A program made the translations under genes and the position numbers. From Collinsella sp. AM17-1 (lineage in GTDB: Bacteria; Actinomycetota; Coriobacteriia; Coriobacteriales; Coriobacteriaceae), in contig NZ_QRJZ01000019.1 of NCBI RefSeq assembly GCF_003470665.1, positions 300 through 46,847 on the forward strand: a stretch of DNA of 46,548 bases. The letters are read 5' to 3'. The notes below the pieces were generated by a model. That model saw only the letters and a list, made by a program, of their open reading frames with translations. It was not told the DNA's origin and made no database searches. This document shows positions 33,838 to 40,725 of the stretch, in pieces (positions within the stretch are counted from its first letter, which is position 1; every line of letters begins with the position of its first letter).

Positions 33838-33868
33838 CCGGCACTTGGGGACGTTCCTTATGTGCCGG
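33838..33868. repeat. Type-2 palindromic repeat, single copy
   Basis: CCGGCACTT-ggGGACGTTCCtt-ATGTGCCGG is a near match to the unit at 21220-21250. It lies 20 bases from the hydrolase stop codon and 48 bases after the proB stop. A degenerate GGTGGGGACACTCC follows. Confidence 0.8.
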
Positions 33869-33888
33869 CAGGTGGGGACACTCCTTTG

Positions 33889-35307
33889 CTAGAAGATCTG
33901 GCGCAGGTCTCCGCGGTCGAGGGCTTCGTCGAAGAGGTGCTTGAACACCACGCTGCCGTGCAGGCCATCGTGCTCAAACTCGTTGGTCACCCAGGCATGC
34001 GAGTTGCCCACGCGGCTGAGCGTGTCGAGCTGCATGCCCGAGTCCACGTACATGTCGTCGAAGTACGCTGCGGCCTGGAGTGGCACCTCGTTGCATGCTA
34101 GGCGCTGCGGGTCGTAGATCTTGTCCCAGCTGGTGTCCTCCATCAGCAGGTCCATCGCGGGCTTGAAGGGCTTGAGCTCGGGCATCTGCTCGAACATCCA
34201 CGGGAACATGGCCTCGCCGGTAAACATGAGCGGGCGCGCGAGTGTGTCGAACTCGGCACGATGGGCCTTCTCCTCTGCGGCCGCCCAGTGAATGGGCATG
34301 GTGTCGCCGTCGGCGTAGATGAACTCCTGCAGCGTCCAGTACAGCGGGTTTGTACGCGTGTTGGTGCGCTCGAAGGCGCGCATCAAAAAGCCGTCGGATA
34401 CCGAGGAGCCACAGCTCAGCGTACCGTCGCCATCAACAAACGCGTGGTCGATAATCCAGTGCATGCGCTCAAAGCTCGGCTTCATGCCAAAGTCGCTGCC
34501 CATGAGCTGCAGGCGTTCGACCGTCATCGGCGAGCCGTCGGGCAGTGCGGGCTTTTGCTCCTCGAGGGCATCTGCCAGGGCCGCCACGCGCTCGACATCG
34601 GCGGGGTAGCGGTCGTAATACTGCTGGGTCTTGGCCGCCATGCGCGGGAAGGTGTGCGCGTAGACCTCGCTGGCGCTCGCCGGCACGTGTGGAATGCCGC
34701 CGCAGGTAAAGCTTGCCGCCACGCCTTCGGGGAAGAGCGACAGATAGCTCAGCGTCAAAAAGCCGCCGTAGCTCTGCCCGAGTGTGGCCCAGGGCTTGCC
34801 GCCAAAGCCCACCAGGCGCAGGTACTCAAAATCGCGCACGATGGAGCTGGCGAGGTGGCGCTTGAGGAAGTCCGCCTGCGAGCGGGCCGCATCGGCGCCG
34901 GCGGCCGTTGCGCGATCACCCAGTGCCTTGATCGTGCGTCCGTCCACGCAGCTGCTGCGTCCGGTGCCGCGCTGGTCGGGAAGGACCACGCGGAAGTGCT
35001 TGACGGCCTCCTCGATCCAGCCGTCGCTTGTGGGCGACAGCGGACGCGGGCTCTCGCCGCCGGGGCCGCCCTGCAAAAACAGGAGCAGTGGCAGATCGTC
35101 GTTGATGCGGTCGGGCGCGCAAACCACGCGGTAGAAGAGCTTGATGCTCTCGGGCGCGCCGGCGATGGGTGCCGGCATAGCGCCGCGGCGCATGGTGCTG
35201 CCGACGGCCAGGAGCATCGGCTCCAGGCCGCGCCAGTCAAGGGGGACGTCGATGCTGTGGTCCTCGACGTAAAGGCCGGGGACGTGGTACGAAGTGATGA
35301 GGGCCAT
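33889..35307 (-). CDS. Alpha/beta hydrolase, S33 proline iminopeptidase-like
   Basis: 472 residues from the ATG at 35307 (GGAAG upstream). QGGPGGESP is the oxyanion-hole motif (HGGPG type), VLPDQRGTGRSS the DQRGTG motif, and TLGQSYGGFLT holds the nucleophile Ser in GxSxGG. A helical cap of about 200 residues lies in the middle. The acid and His are near the end (DDMYVDSGM ... GNSHAW). It would release N-terminal proline or other residues from small peptides. It is placed, in opposite orientation, between proB and proA; a role in feeding proline from peptides is suggestive but unproved. Confidence 0.88.
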   Translation of the reverse strand: MALITSYHVPGLYVEDHSIDVPLDWRGLEPMLLAVGSTMRRGAMPAPIAGAPESIKLFYRVVCAPDRINDDLPLLLFLQGGPGGESPRPLSPTSDGWIEEAVKHFRVVLPDQRGTGRSSCVDGRTIKALGDRATAAGADAARSQADFLKRHLASSIVRDFEYLRLVGFGGKPWATLGQSYGGFLTLSYLSLFPEGVAASFTCGGIPHVPASASEVYAHTFPRMAAKTQQYYDRYPADVERVAALADALEEQKPALPDGSPMTVERLQLMGSDFGMKPSFERMHWIIDHAFVDGDGTLSCGSSVSDGFLMRAFERTNTRTNPLYWTLQEFIYADGDTMPIHWAAAEEKAHRAEFDTLARPLMFTGEAMFPWMFEQMPELKPFKPAMDLLMEDTSWDKIYDPQRLACNEVPLQAAAYFDDMYVDSGMQLDTLSRVGNSHAWVTNEFEHDGLHGSVVFKHLFDEALDRGDLRQIF

Positions 35308-35419
35308 GTGAGTCTTCCGTTCGTTGCGGTGTTTCGGGTTGACCAATTCTACCGCCGCGGGCGAGGCCATGCGCAAATCGGCTACCATGGTTGCAAACTT
35401 CTAGGAGAAAGGGCCGCCC

Positions 35420-36706
35420 ATGTCGGTCGATATAGTCACGTATGTCCACGATCTTGCCGTTGCCGCCAAGGCAGCGTCGGCCTCGCTTGCTACGGCGAGC
35501 GATGAGCAGCGCCAGGAGGCCGCGCGCGCGATGGCCGCAGCACTGCGCAACGGTGTCGACTCCATCGTCGCCGCCAACGAGCTCGATATGTCCGCTGCGC
35601 GCGATGCGGGTACCTCGGCCGGACTGCTCGATCGCCTGCTGCTGACGCCCGAGCGCGTCGAGGGCATGGCCGCCGGCCTGGAAAAGCTCGCCGAGCTGCC
35701 CGATCCCGTGGGCCGCGTGCTCGACCACCGCGTGCTTGCAAGCGGCGTGGACCTGACCCGTGTGAGTGTGCCGCTGGGCCTGGTCGCTATGGTCTACGAG
35801 GCGCGCCCCAACGTGACGGCCGACGCCGCGGGCATCTGCATCCGCACCGGCAACGCCTGCATTCTGCGCGGCGGCTCGCTGGCCTATCACTCGTGTGCCA
35901 TGATCGCCGAGCTGCTGGCCGATGCGCTCGAGGCCAAGGGCTTCCCGCGCGAGGCCGTGTCGATGATCGAGTCCACCGACCGCGAGGCCACTGGCGAGCT
36001 CATGAAGCTCCGCGGTATTGTCGACGTACTCATTCCGCGCGGCGGTGCAGGCCTGATCCAGCGCTGCGTGCGCGAGTCGCTTGTGCCGGTGATCGAGACG
36101 GGCACGGGCAACTGCCACATCTACGTGCATGAATCCGCCGACTTTGATAAGGCGCTCAACATTATCGTTAATGCCAAGACCCAGCGCGTAGGCGTGTGCA
36201 ATGCCGCCGAGTCGCTGCTGGTCGACCGTGCTGTGGCCGATGCGTTTTTGCCCGCAGTCGTGGCCGTGCTGCATGACCACGGCGTGCTCATTCACGGCGA
36301 CGAGGCAACCTGCGCCGCATGCGCCGATGCCGGGCTTGCCGAGGGTGATGACTACGTCGCCGCGACTGAGGAGGACTGGGGTCGCGAGTACCTGGCGCTC
36401 GAGATGAGCGTGAAGGTCGTGGCAAGCGAGGACGAGGCCATCGCACACATCAACCGCTACGGCACGATGCACTCCGAGGCCATCGTTGCCGAGGACACGG
36501 ATGCTTGCGAGCGCTTCCTGGATGCGGTCGATGCCTCGGCCGTGTACGCCAACGCCAGCACGCGCTTCACCGACGGCGGCGAGTTTGGCCTGGGCGCCGA
36601 GATCGGCATCTCGACCCAAAAGCTCCACGCCCGCGGCCCCTTCGCCGCCGAGGCCCTCACCACTTACAAATACAAGCTCCGAGGCACCGGCCAGGTCCGC
36701 CCCTAA
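35420..36706 (+). CDS. proA: Gamma-glutamyl phosphate reductase
   Basis: 428 residues. Reduces gamma-glutamyl phosphate with NADPH to glutamate semialdehyde, the second step of proline synthesis. VYEARPNVTADAA, RGGSLAYHS, PRGGAGLI, and QRVGVCNAAES with the catalytic Cys are ProA landmarks, as is the C-terminal FTDGGEFGLGAEIGIS. The ATG follows AGGAGAAAGG. It has its own region upstream, divergent from the hydrolase (112-base gap), so it is not in a direct operon with proB. A type-1 hairpin begins 15 bases after the stop. Confidence 0.95.
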   Translation: MSVDIVTYVHDLAVAAKAASASLATASDEQRQEAARAMAAALRNGVDSIVAANELDMSAARDAGTSAGLLDRLLLTPERVEGMAAGLEKLAELPDPVGRVLDHRVLASGVDLTRVSVPLGLVAMVYEARPNVTADAAGICIRTGNACILRGGSLAYHSCAMIAELLADALEAKGFPREAVSMIESTDREATGELMKLRGIVDVLIPRGGAGLIQRCVRESLVPVIETGTGNCHIYVHESADFDKALNIIVNAKTQRVGVCNAAESLLVDRAVADAFLPAVVAVLHDHGVLIHGDEATCAACADAGLAEGDDYVAATEEDWGREYLALEMSVKVVASEDEAIAHINRYGTMHSEAIVAEDTDACERFLDAVDASAVYANASTRFTDGGEFGLGAEIGISTQKLHARGPFAAEALTTYKYKLRGTGQVRP

Positions 36707-36720
36707 CGCCCGCGCAAACA

Positions 36721-36762
36721 AAAACCACCACAAAGGTGCCTGTCCCCTTTGTGGTGGTTTTA
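36721..36762. repeat. Type-1 palindromic repeat, copy f
   Basis: AAAACCACCACAAAGG-tgcctgtcc-CCTTTGTGGTGGTTTT; perfect 16-bp arms, between the convergent proA and HD-domain genes, about 15 bases from each stop codon. A symmetric position for a bidirectional terminator. Confidence 0.94.
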
Positions 36763-36776
36763 GGTGGCGTGGGCGA

Positions 36777-37376
36777 TTAAGCCTGGAAGGTATCGCGGTC
36801 GGGGGCGAAGGACTGCATGGCCGCGATGGTGCGGTCAAAGAGCTCGGGGAGCTCCCAGCCCAACATCTCGGCGCCCTGCGAAATCACGTCGCGCGAGCAG
36901 CCGGCGGCAAAGCGCTTGTCCTTGAACTTCTTCTTGAGCGACTTGGTCGTAAAGTCCATAACGCTCTTGCTCGGGCGCATGATGACTGCAGCGCCGATCA
37001 GGCCGGTGAGCTCATCGCAGGCAAACAGGATCTTTTCCATCTGCAGCTCGGGCTCGGGCAGCGAGGTGTTGAAGTCGGAGGTGTGCGTCTGGATGGCGCG
37101 AATGAGCTCGGGAGACGCACCTTCGCCCTCAAGAATCTCGGCAGCATAGATGGTGTGGTTCATGGGGTCGTCCTCATGCTCCTCCCAATCCAGGTCGTGC
37201 AGCAGACCGACGATGCCCCAAAACTCCTCGTTCTCGGGGTCGAACTCGCGCGCAAAGTAGCGCATAGTGCCCTCGACCGTCTCGCCATGGGTGATGTGGA
37301 ACGGGTCCTTGTTGTGCTCGTTGAGCAGTTCGAACGCGCGGTCGCGGGTGATTCCGGCGGTAAGCGGCTCTGCCAT
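36777..37376 (-). CDS. HD-domain hydrolase
   Basis: 199 residues. HITHGETVEGTMR, then GLLHDLDWE (the HD pair), and a later His in QTHTSD follow the metal-binding H...HD...D layout of the HD superfamily. DPMNHTIYAAEIL supplies another His. Such proteins are often phosphohydrolases acting on nucleotides, but this one has no partner domain. The C-terminus has a Lys-rich segment (KSLKKKFKDKRFAAG). The start follows TAGGAGAC. Single gene between two type-1 hairpins. Confidence 0.85.
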   Translation of the reverse strand: MAEPLTAGITRDRAFELLNEHNKDPFHITHGETVEGTMRYFAREFDPENEEFWGIVGLLHDLDWEEHEDDPMNHTIYAAEILEGEGASPELIRAIQTHTSDFNTSLPEPELQMEKILFACDELTGLIGAAVIMRPSKSVMDFTTKSLKKKFKDKRFAAGCSRDVISQGAEMLGWELPELFDRTIAAMQSFAPDRDTFQA

Positions 37377-37430
37377 AGGAGACTCCTTGTGCTCGTGGGT
37401 ATCGATAAGAATGAATACTACTAGAACAAG

Positions 37431-37471
37431 AAAACCACCACAAAGGTGCCTGTTCCCTTTGTGGTGGTTTT
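37431..37471. repeat. Type-1 palindromic repeat, copy g
   Basis: AAAACCACCACAAAGG-tgcctgttc-CCTTTGTGGTGGTTTTT; it ends 14 bases before the carD-like stop codon on the minus strand, so it is placed as terminator for that gene. Confidence 0.94.
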
Positions 37472-37484
37472 TGGCGCGGATTGG

Positions 37485-37970
37485 TTAGTTGAGGGCGGCT
37501 TGGGCTAGGCGGGCTTCGGCGGCCTCCTCGGTGACGCCCAAGGCCACAGCGAACTCCTCGATGGAGCGGCGCTTGGCTTCCTTGAGTACGCGCATGTAGT
37601 AGGAGCTGGGTTTTTTATCAGCTTCTTCGGCCTGGCGAATGCGGTGCATCATGGTTTTTGCCACGCGGACCGTCTCGGGCGCGCCCAGCTTGAGCTGCTG
37701 CTTAAAGTGCGTCTCCTCAAGTGAGCTGTTGCGCTCGGTAAAAGTGTCGCACTCCAGCTCGTCATAGTGGCTCAGCAGGTGCTCGGCATCTTGCTGCGAG
37801 ATGGCGGCGTGCAAACGGTCGGCCTGCGCCACGGGGTACATGAGGATCGTCTGCGCATGTCCCTGCTTGGTCTCGAGCAGTAGCATGGGCTGCGGTGTGT
37901 CGTCCCTAAAACCGACGACGGTGCAGACTCCCTGACCCGGATGAATGACGTGTTGACCGATTGAGAACAT
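37485..37970 (-). CDS. CarD/CdnL-like transcription regulator
   Basis: 161 residues, the usual CarD/CdnL size. The N-terminal ~60 residues (FSIGQHVIHPGQGVCTVVGF) form the RNA polymerase-interacting Tudor-like domain, shared with the TRCF-RID. The C-terminal half is helical and basic and should contact DNA at the -10 region. CarD stabilises open promoter complexes and is often essential for rRNA and stress control in Actinobacteria. Its start follows TTGGAGG. It is divergent from argS, separated by 342 bases. Confidence 0.92.
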   Translation of the reverse strand: MFSIGQHVIHPGQGVCTVVGFRDDTPQPMLLLETKQGHAQTILMYPVAQADRLHAAISQQDAEHLLSHYDELECDTFTERNSSLEETHFKQQLKLGAPETVRVAKTMMHRIRQAEEADKKPSSYYMRVLKEAKRRSIEEFAVALGVTEEAAEARLAQAALN

Positions 37971-37983
37971 GCTACCTCCAACT

Positions 37984-38216
37984 TATACGAATTTACGTAT
38001 GTCTAGAATAACACGCTGACGTGCGCAAACCCTTACTTTATGCAGGAAAAGCACACAACTCTGATAGGTAAGAGTATTCGATAACAGACGCAGCTCATTC
38101 ACACCTTTATGCATTTTCAACGCGTGCATAATTTGCAGGCAGACTGGCATCTTTGAGTGACACCATACAAGCTGTAGTCAATTTTGTGCATATGCAATAT
38201 CTATTAGCTTTACCCT
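37984..38216. other. carD-argS intergenic region
   Basis: AT-rich gap. Just before carD lies ATACG-aattta-CGTAT (about 37985-38000), a small dyad that could be a regulator site. TGCATATGCA (38187-38196) is a perfect 10-bp palindrome. Otherwise no recognised RNA or ORF. Confidence 0.4.
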
Positions 38217-38245
38217 GCGACAGTAGCTACCGCTTGTGATAGAGT
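38217..38245 (+). promoter_or_regulatory. argS promoter candidate
   Basis: GCGACA (38217-38222), 17-base spacer, TAGAGT (38240-38245), 67 bases before the argS ATG. Four of six bases fit each consensus box. No T-box motif was seen in the short leader. Confidence 0.5.
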
Positions 38246-38312
38246 GCTACAAACTCTGGCTTTTGCCCTACGAGTGACCAAGAGCTCGGGGGCTTTAACA
38301 CAAGGAGGACCT

Positions 38313-40166
38313 ATGCCCGAGAAGATTGAAGAGCTGGTACGCGCTGCGCTTGCTGCGGCCCAGGAGGCCGGCGACCTTTCCGCATTTGAACTTGACGATT
38401 GCGCCATCGAGCGACCGGCTGACACTTCTCATGGCGAGTGGACCTCTACCATGGCCCTGAAGTCCGCCAAGCTGGCCCATTGCGCCCCGCGCAAGATCGC
38501 CGAGGCCATCGTTGCCCATATGCCCGAGGACCCCGCGATCGAGAAGGTCGAGATCGCAGGCCCCGGCTTCATCAACTTCTACCTCTCCGTTGCCGTCAAG
38601 AATGCCATCTTTGGCGAGGCTCGCGAGAAGGGCATGGACTTCGCTAAGTCCAACGTCGGTGGTGGCCTGAAGACCCAGGTCGAGTTCGTTTCCGCTAACC
38701 CTGTTGGCCCCATGCACATCGGCCACGGCCGCTGGGCCGCTCTGGGCGACTCGCTCTGCCGCGTCATGGACCACGCCGGTTACGACATCCAGCGTGAGTT
38801 CTACATCAACGACCACGGCTCTCAGATGAACACCTTCGGCAACTCCATCAGCACGCGCTATATGCAGCTTGCCGACATCATCGCCAAGCAGGGCGTGGAT
38901 ATCGACGAGGCTCACAAGCTGCTGATCGCCGACCGCGACGCCTTTGTTGCCGACGAGAACGACGAGCACCCCGAGACCCATCCGTATCAGGACAACTTTG
39001 CCGAGACCCTGGGCAAGGATTCCTACGGCGGCGACTACATCATCGACGAGGCTGCCGAGTTCTGGCGCACCGACGGCGACAAGTGGGTCGAGGCCGATCC
39101 GCAGGAGCGCATGGAGAGCTTCCGTGAGCGCGGCTACGTGAAGATGGTCGACAACATGCGCGACCTCTGCCATGCCGTCAACTGCGACTTCGATCGTTGG
39201 TACTCCGAGCGTTCGCTGTACGTGAAGGACACCGAGGGCGAGACCGCCGGCACCTCCGCCGTCGACCGCGCTTTTGAGAAGCTCGACAAGATGGGCTATC
39301 TCTACACCAAGGACGGCGCTCTGTGGTTCCGTTCCACCGATCTGGGCGACGACAAGGACCGCGTGCTGATCAAGTCCGACGGCGAGTACACCTACTTTGC
39401 CTCCGACGTCGCCTATCACTGGGATAAGTTCCAGCGCGTCGACCACGTCATCGACATCTGGGGTGCCGACCACCACGGTTACATCGAGCGCGTCCGCTGC
39501 GTCTGCGACGCTCTTGGTTACCCCGGCAAGTTTGAGGTTCTGCTGGGCCAGCTCGTCAACCTGCTGCGCAACGGCAAGCCCGTCCGTATGTCCAAGCGCA
39601 AGGGCACCATGGTGACCCTGCAGGAGCTCGTCGACGAGGTTGGCTCCGACGCCGCTCGTTACACGCTCATCTCCAAGAGCTCCAACCAGATGGTCGACTT
39701 CGATATCGAGGCTGTTAAGAAGCGCGACAACTCCAACCCGGTCTATTACGTGCAGTATGCTCACGCCCGCGTGTGCTCCATCCTGCGCCGTGCCGCTGAC
39801 GTTACGCCCGAGCAGGCTGACGAGATGGGCATGAAGGCCGTTGCCGCCAAGGCCATCGGTGAGAACGTTGATTACTCGCTGCTGACCGACCCGACCGAGC
39901 TCGCTCTTTCGCGTAAGCTCAACGAGCTCACCGACCTCATCGCCAGCTGCGCTCGCGATCGCGCCCCGTTCCGCCTGACGCACTTTGCCGAGGAGCTCGC
40001 CGGCGACTTCCACAGCTTCTACGCCGCCTGCCAGGTCCTGCCGAGCGAGGGCCGTCCCGTCGACCCCGAGCTCTCGCGCGCCCGTCTGGCCGCTTGCGAC
40101 GCCGTCCGCGTGACGCTCGCCCTGGTGCTCACCCTCGTTGGCGTTTCTGCGCCCGAGCAGATGTAG
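38313..40166 (+). CDS. argS: Arginyl-tRNA synthetase
   Basis: 617 residues from the ATG at 38313 (AAGGAGG upstream). Class I synthetase: SANPVGPMHIGHGRWAALGD has the HIGH motif, and PVRMSKRKGTMVTL the KMSK-type loop. The N-terminal ~100 residues are the Arg-N tRNA-binding domain; the C-terminal helical domain (from about 480) is the DALR anticodon-binding domain. It charges tRNA-Arg. Note LADIIAKQGVDIDEAHKLLIADRDAFVADEND, a long insertion of acidic character in the catalytic half. Ends in a good terminator 47 bases after the stop. Confidence 0.95.
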   Translation: MPEKIEELVRAALAAAQEAGDLSAFELDDCAIERPADTSHGEWTSTMALKSAKLAHCAPRKIAEAIVAHMPEDPAIEKVEIAGPGFINFYLSVAVKNAIFGEAREKGMDFAKSNVGGGLKTQVEFVSANPVGPMHIGHGRWAALGDSLCRVMDHAGYDIQREFYINDHGSQMNTFGNSISTRYMQLADIIAKQGVDIDEAHKLLIADRDAFVADENDEHPETHPYQDNFAETLGKDSYGGDYIIDEAAEFWRTDGDKWVEADPQERMESFRERGYVKMVDNMRDLCHAVNCDFDRWYSERSLYVKDTEGETAGTSAVDRAFEKLDKMGYLYTKDGALWFRSTDLGDDKDRVLIKSDGEYTYFASDVAYHWDKFQRVDHVIDIWGADHHGYIERVRCVCDALGYPGKFEVLLGQLVNLLRNGKPVRMSKRKGTMVTLQELVDEVGSDAARYTLISKSSNQMVDFDIEAVKKRDNSNPVYYVQYAHARVCSILRRAADVTPEQADEMGMKAVAAKAIGENVDYSLLTDPTELALSRKLNELTDLIASCARDRAPFRLTHFAEELAGDFHSFYAACQVLPSEGRPVDPELSRARLAACDAVRVTLALVLTLVGVSAPEQM

Positions 40167-40212
40167 TCTGCGAGTCATTTGACCGTACAGACTTGGTTTA
40201 ACTAAGCCTTGA

Positions 40213-40245
40213 AAGCCCGATCTCCTACGGAGGTCGGGCTTTTTT
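40213..40245 (+). terminator. Terminator of argS
   Basis: AAGCCCGATCTCC / GGAGGTCGGGCTT with a 3-base loop and TTTTT after it. Starts 47 bases beyond the stop codon. Confidence 0.95.
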
Positions 40246-40289
40246 GCAAACGCCGACGTGTTGACGAATTTGGAACTGCTGGAAATACG

Positions 40290-40439
40290 AAACTATGCCG
40301 GTTTACTACGATGAATTGAGATATTCCAACCACGCCGGCTTTTCACTAAAAAATGCAAGGCATCTACCTGCGGTTTTAGTTCAACAAGTTTCGGAGTGGT
40401 CGCGGTTGAGCGATTCATCGTAGTAAACCGCCATAGTTT
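40290..40439. mobile_element. MITE-like element with 27-bp inverted ends
   Basis: The left arm AAACTATGCCGGTTTACTACG... (40290-40316) and the right arm ending ...CGTAGTAAACCGCCATAGTTT (40413-40439) match as inverted repeats in 26 of 27 positions. The ~96 bases between have no coding frame. The size (~150 bp) and terminal inverted repeats fit a miniature inverted-repeat element mobilised in trans. No clear target-site duplication is visible. It may instead be a large RNA hairpin. No transposase is in the window. Confidence 0.5.
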
Positions 40440-40522
40440 TGGCGGAGGCAGTCAGATTTGTGGGTGTTAAACCAAAGAGTGTCCCTTTTGACTAGTCGTT
40501 TAAGAACGTCCCCAATGACTAA
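40440..40522. repeat. Degenerate GTCCC/GACTAG repeat words
   Basis: AGAGTGTCCCTTTTGACTAGTCG and AACGTCCCCAATGACTAAG near 40478-40522 echo words at 21288-21304 (AGAGTGTCCCTAACGACTAG). They look like decayed members of a dispersed repeat related to the type-2 unit. No clear palindrome remains. Confidence 0.35.
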
Positions 40523-40523
40523 G

Positions 40524-40551
40524 TTGCAGGTGGCGGCGGTTGTGTTACACT
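40524..40551 (+). promoter_or_regulatory. rho promoter candidate
   Basis: TTGCAG (40524-40529), 16-base spacer, TACACT (40546-40551). Transcription would start near 40558, giving a 137-base leader before the rho start. Rho genes are often autoregulated through their leader. Confidence 0.55.
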
Positions 40552-40563
40552 AACGCTGCGTAT

Positions 40564-40725
40564 ATGACGCAATCATCTCGATACAGATCAATGATGTCCG
40601 TCGTTTTGAACGGAACTAGACTGTTTAGCCGCCCTGAAGGTTTATGCAGGGAGCATGTGATCACAGGGCTTGAAAAGAAAGTTGAGCAAACACTGTGTCT
40701 GATCAACAGCAAGAAAACGAAATAA
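40564..40725 (+). CDS. Possible leader ORF overlapping the start of rho
   Basis: A 53-residue frame (MTQSSRYRSMMSV ... INSKKTK) starts about 6 bases after the predicted transcription start and ends 31 bases inside rho in another frame. There is no Shine-Dalgarno, so it would have to be translated as a nearly leaderless message. Its translation would control access to the weak rho ribosome site. It may also be a chance ORF. Confidence 0.3.
   Translation: MTQSSRYRSMMSVVLNGTRLFSRPEGLCREHVITGLEKKVEQTLCLINSKKTK

Noticed and set aside
38295..40178. 627-residue ORF antisense to argS
   Set aside because: Shadow of the GC-rich argS gene; composition (Val/Asp/Gly/Leu) is that of an antisense frame, with no known domain.
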